NCBI RefSeq assembly: GCF_002090055.1 | Contig: NZ_BBRH01000018.1 | Coordinates: 28,149 to 92,148, forward strand | Direction: 5' to 3' | From: Demequina sp. NBRC 110051 | GTDB lineage: Bacteria; Actinomycetota; Actinomycetes; Actinomycetales; Demequinaceae | Length of the DNA stretch: 64,000 nucleotides | In this document: positions 9,264-18,871 of the stretch, piece after piece | Layout of the letters: every line of letters begins with the position of its first letter | Numbering within the stretch: position 1 is the first letter of the stretch | The notes under the pieces: model-generated | Seen by the model: only the letters and a program-made list of their open reading frames with translations | Databases searched by the model: none | Told to the model about the DNA's origin: nothing | Made by a program: the position numbers and the translations under genes

Positions 9264-9647
9264 CTCAATAGGACTCAGGTGAAGCCGAGGCGTTCTCTTT
9301 ACCAAATCGTGACACAATCGCCAAGGTTGCATTTTTACCAGGCAGTTTGATCGAAGCCTCGCGGCGTGTCGGGCCGCTATTCCCGCGCGCACGCTTGAAG
9401 TTCGGCATGGAGCCCCGATAGCGTCATCAAGCCGTCTCGGGGTTCGCGTCAGTCACGACCGAGTCGCCAATGACCAGCCCAGGCCTTGTGGCTGCGCCGA
9501 ATTCGGCTGCGCCCCAGGCGAGCGCGGCGGCCTCCCCATGGGGGCGCCCGAGGGCCCGTGACTGCCGTCCGACGGCTGCGTGCCCCCTCGCATGATCGAG
9601 GCCGCAACTGTGCCCCACTCTGACGCGAGGGGCAGCTGAGGACATCA
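9264..9647. other. 384-base intergenic region upstream of the osmolyte importer
   Basis: No convincing gene is seen. The segment 9294-9350 is clearly richer in A+T than the surroundings and is the best place for a promoter of the proV-proW-proX unit, but I could not fix convincing -35/-10 boxes. A 72-codon frame on the minus strand (9427-9645) has no recognisable homology, so I do not call it. A start-proximal Shine-Dalgarno GAGGAC precedes the GTG at 9648. Confidence 0.5.
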
Positions 9648-10919
9648 GTGAACGACATCGTATTGAAGGCGGAGGGCCTCTATAAGGTCTTCGGCCGCGG
9701 CGCGGACGACGCCGTGAAGAAGCTCCGCAATGGTGCCTCTCGCGACGAACTCGGCGGTGCGACCGCCGCCGTCATCGACGCCTCGTTCGAGGTCAAGAAG
9801 GGCGAGATCTTCGTCGTCATGGGGCTCTCCGGCTCCGGCAAGTCCACCCTCATCCGTATGCTCAATGGTCTTCACCCGCAGACCGCGGGCACCGTCGAGG
9901 TGGGCGGGGATTCCATTACCGGCGTGAGCCCCGCCAAGCTGCGTGAGATCCGCCGCCACCGCATCTCTATGGTGTTCCAGCACTTCGCCCTGCTGCCGCA
10001 CCGCACCGTGATCGACAACGTCGCGTATGGGCTTGAGATCCAGGGCATCGACAAGGCCGAGCGCCTGAAGCGCGCCGCCAAGGTCACCGAGATCGTCGGG
10101 CTAGGCGGCTGGGAGGAGAAGTACCCCTCCGAGCTGTCGGGAGGCATGCAGCAGCGCGTGGGACTCGCCCGCGCACTCGCGGCCGACACCGACGTGCTGC
10201 TGATGGACGAGGCCTTCTCCGCTCTCGACCCGCTGATCCGTCGCGAGATGCAGGACCAGCTCCTTGAGCTCCAGCAGGAGCTCGGAAAGACCATCATCTT
10301 CATCACCCACGACCTCAACGAGGCCATGTACATCGGCGACCGGATCGCCGTCATGCGCGACGGCCGGATCGTCCAGATCGGCTCGCCCGAGGACATCCTC
10401 ACGAACCCCGCGAACGACTACGTCGAGCAGTTTGTGCAGGACGTCGACCGCTCGCGCGTGCTCACTGCCGAGTCTGTGATGCGCAAGCCGCGCGTCACCG
10501 TGCACGAGGGCTCCGGCCCTCGCGCCGCGCTCGCCGCGATGCGCGAACACGAGATCTCGGCCCTGTACGTCACCAAGCGCGACCGCACCATCGTCGGATG
10601 GGTGCGCGACCGCGACGTCCTGGACCTGGTGCGCAAGGGCGAGAAGTCGCTCACCCCCGCGATCCAGTCCGACCACGGCGCCGTGTCCAAGGACACTCCC
10701 CTGGTCGACATCTTTATCCCCTCACTCGAGGCCGCCTTGGCGCTGGCAGTGACCGACGAGCGTGACCGCCTCGTGGGCGTGGTGCCGCGCGTGACCTTGC
10801 TCGCGACGCTGGGCGGCGAGCCCGAGGCCGCCACCTCAGCCGAGCCCGTGATCGAGCCGCTGCCCACGGACGTGGTCGACAAGGTGCTTGGGGCGTCGTC
10901 GACGAAGGGAGACGCGTAA
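9648..10919 (+). CDS. proV: Glycine betaine/proline ABC transporter ATP-binding protein
   Basis: A 423-residue ATPase of the QAT (quaternary amine) family. Walker A is GLSGSGKST (residues 59-67), the Q-loop is in VFQHFALLPHRT, the signature is LSGGMQQR (163-170), and Walker B is VLLMDE (183-188). The C-terminal part (about 280-400) is a tandem CBS region, the osmosensory or nucleotide-sensing module of OpuAA/ProV. It energises uptake of betaine-type compatible solutes. The start is GTG 9648. The stop overlaps the permease start by one base. It forms an operon with the next two genes; expression is expected to be osmotically controlled, but no site is visible. Confidence 0.93.
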   Translation: MNDIVLKAEGLYKVFGRGADDAVKKLRNGASRDELGGATAAVIDASFEVKKGEIFVVMGLSGSGKSTLIRMLNGLHPQTAGTVEVGGDSITGVSPAKLREIRRHRISMVFQHFALLPHRTVIDNVAYGLEIQGIDKAERLKRAAKVTEIVGLGGWEEKYPSELSGGMQQRVGLARALAADTDVLLMDEAFSALDPLIRREMQDQLLELQQELGKTIIFITHDLNEAMYIGDRIAVMRDGRIVQIGSPEDILTNPANDYVEQFVQDVDRSRVLTAESVMRKPRVTVHEGSGPRAALAAMREHEISALYVTKRDRTIVGWVRDRDVLDLVRKGEKSLTPAIQSDHGAVSKDTPLVDIFIPSLEAALALAVTDERDRLVGVVPRVTLLATLGGEPEAATSAEPVIEPLPTDVVDKVLGASSTKGDA

Positions 10920-11866
10920 TGGATATCCGCATTCGTGTAGGCGACTGGATTGAGAACTTCTTCGACTGGCTGGAGGCCACGCTCGGCGCGTTCTTTGACG
11001 GGCTCGCCGATGTGCTTGACGCCATCGTGGGCGCCGTCGAGTGGGTCTTCCACACCCCACCCGACTGGGCCGTCATCCTCGTCGTGGCCATCTTGGCCCT
11101 CCTCGCACGCGGCTGGAAGTTCGCCATCGGCTCGGCCGTCGGACTGCTGTTCATCGTCAGCGTCAACCAGTGGGACAACACCGTCGAGTCGCTCGCGCTC
11201 GTCATCGTCGCTGCCCTGCTGGCGGTCGTGCTGGCGGTGCCGCTGGGCATCTGGGCCGCGCGCAACAACGTGGTCTCGGCGTTTGTGAAGCCTCTGATGG
11301 ACTTCCTGCAGACGCTGCCCGCGTTCGTGTACCTCGTGCCTGCGCTGGCGCTGTTCGGCATCGGCATCGCGCCCGGTGTGATCGCGACACTGATCTTCGC
11401 GATGGCCCCCGGCGTGCGCCTGACCGAGCTCGGCATTCGCGGGGTCGACAAGGAAGTTGTCGAGGCCGGCGAGGCGTTCGGCGCGACCCCCCGCCGCATC
11501 TTGCGCCAGATTCAGATCCCGCTCGCAATGCCGTCGATTATGGCCGGCATCAACCAGATCATCATGCTCGCGCTGTCGATGGTCGTCATCGCCGGACTCG
11601 TCGGCGCCGGTGGCCTGGGACAGGACGTGTCGCAAGCGATCGCCTCACTCAACGTGGGCCTTGGCTTCGAGGCCGGGCTGTCCGTCGTGGTGCTCGCTAT
11701 CCTCCTGGACCGCTTCACGGCATCCTTCGGCAAGGGCATGGGCCTGTACGCGGCATGGTCCAAGAGGCGCCGCGCCAAGCGCGAAGACGACGAGCAGGCA
11801 CGCATCGACGCCGCACAGGAAACCGTCGGCGGCCGTCGCGCCACCGGCGTGGGCGCCACGGCGTAA
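10919..11866 (+). CDS. proW: Glycine betaine/proline ABC transporter permease
   Basis: A 315-residue inner-membrane subunit with six or seven hydrophobic helices. It contains the ABC permease EAA loop, visible as EAGEAFGATPRRILRQIQIP, followed by LAMPSIMAGINQ, which docks on the ATPase. The N-terminal extension before the first helix (DWIENFFDWLEATLGAFFD) is amphipathic, as in OpuAB/ProW. The C-terminal tail is charged. The stop codon is followed by two stem-loops before the binding-protein gene. Together with the ATPase and lipoprotein it makes a complete ProU-type importer. Confidence 0.92.
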   Translation: MDIRIRVGDWIENFFDWLEATLGAFFDGLADVLDAIVGAVEWVFHTPPDWAVILVVAILALLARGWKFAIGSAVGLLFIVSVNQWDNTVESLALVIVAALLAVVLAVPLGIWAARNNVVSAFVKPLMDFLQTLPAFVYLVPALALFGIGIAPGVIATLIFAMAPGVRLTELGIRGVDKEVVEAGEAFGATPRRILRQIQIPLAMPSIMAGINQIIMLALSMVVIAGLVGAGGLGQDVSQAIASLNVGLGFEAGLSVVVLAILLDRFTASFGKGMGLYAAWSKRRRAKREDDEQARIDAAQETVGGRRATGVGATA

Positions 11867-11876
11867 ACCCGACCCC

Positions 11877-11898
11877 GGCATCGGCCATGCCCGATGCC
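11877..11898. repeat. Intercistronic hairpin made of the recurrent GGCATCGG motif
   Basis: GGCATCGG and CCGATGCC flank the six-base spacer CCATGC, giving an 8-bp perfect stem between the permease and binding-protein genes. Both arms are copies of the motif that recurs through the window. It may protect upstream mRNA or partially terminate transcription. Confidence 0.7.
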
Positions 11899-11936
11899 TA
11901 CCGCAAGACTTCGCGGCTGCCGCTGAGCGGCCGTGG

Positions 11937-11965
11937 GCATCCCGCCCCGCAAAGCGGGCGGGTGC
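11937..11965. terminator. GC-rich hairpin ahead of the binding-protein gene
   Basis: CCCGCCCCGC, AAA, GCGGGCGGG form a stem with one bulged C, extended by GCA/TGC. No T-run follows. The position between permease and binding-protein genes suits an attenuator or an RNA-stability element rather than a full stop. Confidence 0.55.
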
Positions 11966-12009
11966 TTCCCCGGCGTGAGGAGATCCCCATGCCGAGAAAG
12001 GAAAGACAC

Positions 12010-12933
12010 ATGTTCAAGCGCACTGGAGCCGCCTTCGCGGTTGCCGCCACCGCGGGCCTCGTGCTCGCCGGTTGCTCGTCCGCCGACGAGACCGAAGAGA
12101 CCACCGACGCCGCGGCGTCCGGCTCGGAGACCACCGAGGAGGCCGCGGGCGGCGACATCACCCTGGTCGCCTTCAACGGCTGGGACGAGTCGATCGCGAC
12201 CTCGCTGGTCTGGCAGAACCTGCTCAACGCCGAGGGCTACAACGCTACTGTCGAGTACGCCGACGCGGGCACCGGGTTCCAGGGTCTCGCCGACGGCGAC
12301 TACGACGTCCTCACCGACGTGTGGCTGCCGCTGACCCACGCCTCGTACATCGACCAGTTCGGTGACGACATCGAAGAAATCGGTGCGTGGTTCGACTCCG
12401 CCGCCCTCACCGTGGCCGTGAACGCCGACGCCCCCATCGACTCGCTTACCGAGCTGGGTGCGGCCGCCGATGAGTTCGGCAACCGCATCGTGGGCATCGA
12501 GGCAGGCGCTGGCTTGACCGCGACCATGCAGGACGCCACCATCCCCACGTACGACGGCCTGTCGGACATGGAGTTCGCGATCTCGTCGACCCCGGCCATG
12601 CTCGCCGAGCTGGACAAGGCGCTGTCGGACGGCGAGAACATCGCGGTCACGCTGTGGGAGCCCCACTGGGCCTACGGCGCCTACGACCTCAAGAACCTCG
12701 AGGACCCCGAGGGCACCCTTGGTGAGGCCGAGTCGATCGTGACCTACGGTCGTTCGGGCTTTGGCGAAGAGTTCCCGCAGGTCACCGAGTGGCTGGGCAA
12801 CTTCCAGATGGACGCCGAGCTGCTGTACGACCTTGAGAACAAGATGCGCGACCAGGACACCGCTGACCTCGAGGGCATCGTGGCCGACTGGATCGCCGAG
12901 AACCAGGAGTGGGCCGACTCGCTCACCGCGTAA
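12010..12933 (+). CDS. proX: Glycine betaine-type ABC transporter substrate-binding lipoprotein
   Basis: A 307-residue lipoprotein. The signal peptide MFKRTGAAFAVAATAGLVLAGC ends in the lipobox LAGC, followed by a Ser/Thr/Glu-rich linker and an OpuAC-type (type II periplasmic) domain that starts ITLVAFNGWDES and contains DVLTDVWLPLTH and TLWEPHWAYG, whose Trp residues could form the aromatic box for quaternary amines. ATG 12010 is chosen (AAAGGAAAG upstream); an in-frame ATG at 11989 with GAGGAG upstream is a real alternative. It captures betaine or a related solute outside the membrane for the ProV/ProW pair. Confidence 0.9.
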   Translation: MFKRTGAAFAVAATAGLVLAGCSSADETEETTDAAASGSETTEEAAGGDITLVAFNGWDESIATSLVWQNLLNAEGYNATVEYADAGTGFQGLADGDYDVLTDVWLPLTHASYIDQFGDDIEEIGAWFDSAALTVAVNADAPIDSLTELGAAADEFGNRIVGIEAGAGLTATMQDATIPTYDGLSDMEFAISSTPAMLAELDKALSDGENIAVTLWEPHWAYGAYDLKNLEDPEGTLGEAESIVTYGRSGFGEEFPQVTEWLGNFQMDAELLYDLENKMRDQDTADLEGIVADWIAENQEWADSLTA

Positions 12934-12960
12934 GTCTCATTCGCGTCGCTTCTGCGGCAC

Positions 12961-13000
12961 GCAACGACGCCGGTTGCCTTTGGGTGACCGGCGTCGTTGC
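12961..13000 (+). terminator. Strong hairpin terminator after proX
   Basis: A perfect 14-bp stem (12961-12974 with 12987-13000, left arm GCAACGACGCCGGT) and a 12-base loop lie 28 bases after the proX stop. Only a weak T-rich tail follows. Confidence 0.85.
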
Positions 13001-13101
13001 GTTGTCATGGGGCGGCTCTACTCTCCATCGCTTCCTGTGAGACGCGGCCATGTGGTACATGTCTCATGGCGGCGACGTGCACAAAGGGCCGAGGGGGCAC
13101 C

Positions 13102-13695
13102 ATGAGGCGCAGATATGGACGTGACATCCTGGTGAGCGTCGCCTCGGCGCGAGTTCTCCCGCATCGACTCCGACCTCTCGTGCTTCGACGATGCGGGGTA
13201 GAGGTCGGCGTCGGCTGCCAGCTACGCGAGGGCATCATCGTGGACAACGCCACGTCGGGCGACCTGAGGCTCAGGGTCGGGCAAGGCACCTACATTAACT
13301 CCGACGCCCGCATCGACACGGCAGCTCCCGTGACCATCGGGGCCGAGGTCAGCTTTGGCCCCGGGGTCCGCATCGTGACCACCACCCACGCGCTGGGGAC
13401 ATCCGACAAGCGCGCAGGTGAGCTCACCAGCCGGCCCGTCACCATCGGGGATGGATCATGGCTGGGCGCGGGAGTGATGGTTCTACCCGGAGTCACGATC
13501 GCGCGCGGGTGTGTGGTTGCCGCCGGTGCGGTCGTGACGAAGGACACCGAGCCTGACGGACTCTATGGAGGCGTTCCGGCACGACGGATCCGCGATCTCG
13601 AGCCCAGCGAGCGGCCGTCACGGCCCGCTACCTCCGCCGGAACTGGACCGGCTCGTCCACGTAGGGCTCCCACGCCACCTTCTGGTCGTCGGTGA
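13102..13695 (+). CDS. Hexapeptide-repeat acyltransferase (LbetaH fold)
   Basis: A 197-residue protein with isoleucine-patch hexapeptide repeats across residues about 40-170 (VTIGAEVSFGPGVRI, RPVTIGDGSWLGAGVMVLPGVTI, VVAAGAVVTKD) and the catalytic-type His in TTTHALG. It ends with the usual GGVPARRIR followed by a Pro/Arg-rich tail of about 30 residues. It is likely a sugar or polysaccharide O-acetyltransferase (WcaF/Maa-like), possibly serving the nearby polysaccharide locus. ATG 13102 has GAGGGGG upstream. The tail overlaps the convergent thioesterase gene by 68 bases. Confidence 0.82.
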   Translation: MRRRYGRDILVSVASARVLPHRLRPLVLRRCGVEVGVGCQLREGIIVDNATSGDLRLRVGQGTYINSDARIDTAAPVTIGAEVSFGPGVRIVTTTHALGTSDKRAGELTSRPVTIGDGSWLGAGVMVLPGVTIARGCVVAAGAVVTKDTEPDGLYGGVPARRIRDLEPSERPSRPATSAGTGPARPRRAPTPPSGRR

Positions 13696-14143
13696 GCCTG
13701 CGCGGGCGGCCGCTTGCCGCGTCGACGAGCACCAGCGTGGTCGCCGCCCGCGCATAGACGGCCTGCTCTTGCGGGGAGCCATTCTGCACGAGCGGCGAGC
13801 GCACCTCGTAACAGATCTCGAGGCTCGCTCCCCCAAGCCGCCCAATCCACAGCTGCACGTCGAGCGGCTGGCGTTGGAACGGCGCGGGCGCCAGGTACTC
13901 GATCTGCTGGCTCGCGATGAGCGTATGGGTCTCGGCGCCGGGACCGCCCGACAGCACGGCTGTCGGCGAACCCGCCCCCTGCCCTCCTTCAGCGTCGGCG
14001 ATCGAGCCGGCCACGGCATCGTCCGCCCAGAAGACCTGGATGCGGGCCTCTTCGAGAAGCCGCAGCATCTCCGCGTTGTTGACGTGCCCGTAGGCGTCGA
14101 TGTCGGACCAGCGCAGCGAGATGGGGACGTGAATGCGGCTCAT
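13628..14143 (-). CDS. Acyl-CoA thioesterase, 4HBT hotdog family
   Basis: A 171-residue single hotdog domain. RWSDIDAYGHVNNAEMLRLL is the YbgC/FadM-type signature, with the catalytic Asp and the HVNN turn. It would hydrolyse short- to medium-chain acyl-CoA in the cytoplasm. The gene lies downstream of ettA on the same strand, separated by a strong terminator, and its 3' end overlaps the convergent acyltransferase. The exact substrate is unknown. Confidence 0.85.
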   Translation of the reverse strand: MSRIHVPISLRWSDIDAYGHVNNAEMLRLLEEARIQVFWADDAVAGSIADAEGGQGAGSPTAVLSGGPGAETHTLIASQQIEYLAPAPFQRQPLDVQLWIGRLGGASLEICYEVRSPLVQNGSPQEQAVYARAATTLVLVDAASGRPRRLTDDQKVAWEPYVDEPVQFRRR

Positions 14144-14208
14144 GCCCTCACGCTATCGGCGGTAGCGGGGACTGCGTGTGCGGGTGTGCGCGGTAAAGCG
14201 AACACACG

Positions 14209-14248
14209 CGCGACGAGCCCCCGCCGAAAACGGCGGGGGCTCGTCGCG
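14209..14248 (-). terminator. Terminator after ettA
   Basis: An 18-bp perfect stem (14209-14226 with 14231-14248, including CCCCCGCCG/CGGCGGGGG) with an AAAA loop lies 16 bases beyond the ettA stop. It is one of the strongest hairpins in the window. No long T-run follows. Confidence 0.88.
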
Positions 14249-14264
14249 TGCGGCTCGGTAGCGC

Positions 14265-15947
<1,683 letters not shown>

Positions 15948-16026
15948 TGCTGCTCCGTGAACTCGTGGGGCGGCGCCGCGCGGGCGCCCGAATGAACCGC
16001 GTACCAGCCTACGCGGTCGGAGCGCC

Positions 16027-16069
16027 GACGGCTCCGCACGGCCGGAGGGGCGGCCGCGCGGAGCCCGTC
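16027..16069 (-). terminator. Hairpin downstream of the ssb-like gene
   Basis: GACGGCTCCGC pairs with GCGGAGCCCGTC (one extra C) around an inner CGGCC/GGCCG hairpin. It is placed just beyond the stop of the single-strand binding protein gene and upstream of ettA. Confidence 0.6.
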
Positions 16070-16080
16070 TGTGGCCGCGG

Positions 16081-16572
16081 CTACACGGATGCCGCCGCGG
16101 GCTCCTTGGCCTCCTCGTCGTCGCGCTCGTCGAGTCCGTCGGCCTCGCCAGTCTCGGTGTCCTCTGCCTTCGGCGGTGCAGTGGTCACTTCCCCGCTTGA
16201 GTCGACCGTCGCTCGCTGGAACGTCGCCGTACCCCGCGTGAGGTCGTGACCCACGGCCGTCGCGTCGACGCGCATGGCCCACCGCGTGGCGCCGTCCTGT
16301 CCCGCCCACTCCTCGGTGCGTAGGCGCCCGGTCACGACGACCGGCTGGCCCTTCTCCACCGACGACACCACGAAGGCCGCCGCGTCACGGCGCACCCGCA
16401 CGTCGAACCACTCGGTGCGACCGTCCGCCCACTCGTTGGTCGAGGGGTTGAAGCGGCGCGGGGTCTGCGCGACACGGAACGTCGCCATGTCGGTCATGCT
16501 GCCGTCGCGGCGCACCACCATCGCGGGGCTCGTCGCCGCCCACCCCGTCACCGTGATCTCCAGGTCTCTCAT
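16081..16572 (-). CDS. ssb: Single-stranded DNA-binding protein (paralogue without canonical tip)
   Basis: A 163-residue protein with an N-terminal OB fold (about residues 1-110: TEWFDVRVRRDAAAFVVSSV, KGQPVVVTGRLRTEEW) that marks the SSB family. The C-terminal tail is acidic (ERDDEEAKEP) but ends AAASV and lacks the DDDIPF-type tip through which SSB recruits replication and repair proteins. It is therefore more likely a second SSB (SsbB-like) than the replicative one. The start at 16572 is supported by GGGAGGAC; an upstream start at 16653 is unlikely. Confidence 0.85.
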   Translation of the reverse strand: MRDLEITVTGWAATSPAMVVRRDGSMTDMATFRVAQTPRRFNPSTNEWADGRTEWFDVRVRRDAAAFVVSSVEKGQPVVVTGRLRTEEWAGQDGATRWAMRVDATAVGHDLTRGTATFQRATVDSSGEVTTAPPKAEDTETGEADGLDERDDEEAKEPAAASV

Positions 16573-16641
16573 CGTGTCCTCCCATGAGCCGCACCCTGCG
16601 GCCTCATGTTCAGCCTGCGGCGGGCGTCGAGGACAGCGAGA

Positions 16642-16669
16642 GGCCCCCACCACATCTGTGGAAGGGGCC
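16642..16669 (-). terminator. Hairpin downstream of proC
   Basis: GGCCCC...CCAC, loop, GTGG...GGGGCC forms a two-part stem with a small internal loop, about 40 bases past the proC stop. Confidence 0.55.
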
Positions 16670-16706
16670 GTCGGCGCGTAGCGCCTGGGGACGACGGGCG
16701 CGCGCC

Positions 16707-17519
16707 CTACTTCCCCATCTCCTCGTTGCGAGCGAGCGCCGCCGCGAGGGCATCGGCCACCGTCGCGTTCAGGTCGCGCTCGCCGAAGACGCGCAGCGCC
16801 TCGGCCGTCGAGCCGCCAGGGCTCGTCACCTGGCGGCGCAGCTCTGCGGCGTCATGCTCCGAGCCGTCGAGGTAGGCCATCGAGCCCAGCATGGTCGCGG
16901 TGACCACGCGGGTGGCCTGGTCGCCGGCGAAGCCCATCCGCACCGCGGCGGCCTCGAGAGCCTCGACGAAGGCGTAGGCGTAGGCGGGACCGGAGCCCGC
17001 GACGGCGGCAAACGCATTCACGAGCGACTCGTCGACGATCTCGATGAGGCCGGTGGGCGCGAGGAGAGTCGCGGCCGCGACGCAATCGGCCTCGTCGCCG
17101 GCCAGCGCCGTCACCCCACGCCCGATCGCCGTGGGCGTGTTGGGCATCGCGCGCACCACGCGGGCTCCTTCGCCGAGCGCCTCACGCATCGGCTCCAGGC
17201 GCACGCCGGCGGCGACGGAGATCACCACCGCACCAGGTGCCAGCAGCGGCGCGATCTCCGAACACAACTCGACGATCTGGTAGGGCTTCACGCCCAGGAT
17301 CACGGCATCGGCACCGTCGAGGGCCCACGCCGTCGCCCCCTGATCGACAGACAGCGCCCGGTGCTCGACAGTCGCAAACTCCGAGGCCCACTCCGGCTCG
17401 CGCGTGCGCGTCGTGAGACGGATGCTCTCGACGTCTCCAGCGCCTGCGAGCGACTGCGCGATGGCTCCCGCCATGTTGCCCGCGCCCAGGACGGCGACGG
17501 TGCGAAGGGTCTCGGTCAC
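16707..17519 (-). CDS. proC: Pyrroline-5-carboxylate reductase
   Basis: A 270-residue protein, the usual family length. It has the N-terminal NAD(P) Rossmann motif VLGAGNMAGAIAQSL and the C-terminal P5CR signature TSPGGSTAEAL. It reduces 1-pyrroline-5-carboxylate to L-proline in the last step of proline biosynthesis. It starts at GTG 17519, overlapping the stop of the upstream GTPase gene by 4 bases (GTGA), so it is the third gene of a coupled operon with two dynamin-like GTPases. Proline is also an osmolyte, which fits the two importers in this window, although a regulatory link is not shown. Confidence 0.94.
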   Translation of the reverse strand: MTETLRTVAVLGAGNMAGAIAQSLAGAGDVESIRLTTRTREPEWASEFATVEHRALSVDQGATAWALDGADAVILGVKPYQIVELCSEIAPLLAPGAVVISVAAGVRLEPMREALGEGARVVRAMPNTPTAIGRGVTALAGDEADCVAAATLLAPTGLIEIVDESLVNAFAAVAGSGPAYAYAFVEALEAAAVRMGFAGDQATRVVTATMLGSMAYLDGSEHDAAELRRQVTSPGGSTAEALRVFGERDLNATVADALAAALARNEEMGK

Positions 17520-18871
17520 TGCTGCTCCTCGCCGGCCCCCGCCTCGAGCTCCGTGAGCTCGTCGAGGGCGCGATAGGCCTGGTGGATGGTCTCGGTGGGC
17601 TCGACGACGTCGGGCACGATGACGGCGCGCACGGCGGCGCGGCCGGTCTCGAGGGTCTTCTTGCGGGCGGCCGATGCGAGGGTCGCCTTGGCAAACAGCG
17701 CCCGCCACCCCTGGGGTGGGTCGACGGACGGCCAGGCGGCGTCGGCCAGCGCCTCTTCGATGCGGGCGGTGAGGCTCGGCGCGTCGAGTACGCTCTCGGC
17801 GACCACGTGGCGCCACTGGGCGGGGAGGCCGTCGGTGGCGGCGTCGACCCAGTCCAGCCGCTCGCGCTCCACGGTCGCGATCGACAGCCGCATGGGGGCA
17901 CGTTCCCCCGCGCTCGCGCCTCGTGCGACGGCCGCTGCAGACTCCGCCCTCGCCTCGACCCCCGCCGCACGTGCGAGCGCGGTGACCAACTCCTCGGCGT
18001 CAGGCAACTGAGGGTCGGCACCCTTGCTCAGGGCCCCGGCCAGCGCGCGGCCGGCGGAGACCAGGTCCGCGCGCACCGCCTCCGCGGCCACCGACCGCGC
18101 GGCAACGGCTCCGGCGAGTTCGGCGCGCAGGATGTCCATGCCGTGCCCGGTCTTGGCACTCACGGGCATCACCGGCACCTGGGTCATACCGTCGACGGCG
18201 AGCAGGCGCTGCAGGTCGCGGGCCACGGCCCACGCGTCCTTGGTGGTGAGGCGGTCCACGTGGTTGAGCACCACGAGCGACGGGCTGCCGTGGCGCGACG
18301 CGGTCTCGAGATACGCGGAGTGCAGCGCGTGGTCGGCGTACTTCTGCGGGTCCACGACCCACAGCAGCAGGTCCGCCATGGGCACCACGCGGTCCACCAC
18401 GGCACGGTTCTCGGGGTTCACGGAGTCGTGGTCGGGCAGGTCCAGCAGCACCATCCCGCGCAGCTGGTCCTCGTCCGGGTCATCCAGTTGGTCAATCGTG
18501 CGCGACAGGCGGCGCTGCGCATCCACGCCCAGCCAGTCCAGCAGCGCGTCGCCGCGCCCGCCCCACACGGCGGCGCTGACCGCGGACGTCGTGGGCCGCG
18601 CCACGCCCGCGACCGCGAACTCGCGGCCCAAGATCGCGTTAAACAGCGTCGACTTGCCCGATCCGGTGCCGCCCGCGAGCGCGACCACGGTGTGCTCCAC
18701 GCCCAACGCCAGGCGCTCGTCGCAGCGCTCGATGGTCGCCGTGACCTCCTCGCGCACGGACTGCGGGATAGCGTCCGATGCCCACTCCATCGACGAGCGC
18801 AGGCGCGCCACGCGCTGGCGCAGCCCCTCGGCCTCGTCGGGCTGCTCGATGGCCTCGAACTGGATGGTCAC
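17516..18871 (-). CDS. Dynamin-like GTPase, second of a tandem pair
   Basis: A 451-residue protein. G1 is GGTGSGKST (residues 67-75), G3 is in LLDLPDHD and G4 is NHVD, so it should bind and hydrolyse GTP. The rest is helix-rich. It overlaps the upstream GTPase by 4 bases (ATGA), which argues for a hetero-oligomeric pair, as with tandem bacterial dynamins (for example the DynA/DynB arrangement of Streptomyces). Its possible role is membrane remodelling at division or under stress, acting at the inner face of the membrane. The function is inferred from family and arrangement only. Confidence 0.75.
   Translation of the reverse strand: MTIQFEAIEQPDEAEGLRQRVARLRSSMEWASDAIPQSVREEVTATIERCDERLALGVEHTVVALAGGTGSGKSTLFNAILGREFAVAGVARPTTSAVSAAVWGGRGDALLDWLGVDAQRRLSRTIDQLDDPDEDQLRGMVLLDLPDHDSVNPENRAVVDRVVPMADLLLWVVDPQKYADHALHSAYLETASRHGSPSLVVLNHVDRLTTKDAWAVARDLQRLLAVDGMTQVPVMPVSAKTGHGMDILRAELAGAVAARSVAAEAVRADLVSAGRALAGALSKGADPQLPDAEELVTALARAAGVEARAESAAAVARGASAGERAPMRLSIATVERERLDWVDAATDGLPAQWRHVVAESVLDAPSLTARIEEALADAAWPSVDPPQGWRALFAKATLASAARKKTLETGRAAVRAVIVPDVVEPTETIHQAYRALDELTELEAGAGEEQQ

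Noticed and set aside
9427..9645. 72-codon minus-strand frame upstream of proV
   Set aside because: No recognisable motif, no ribosome-binding site of note, and it covers the likely promoter region of the osmolyte operon.
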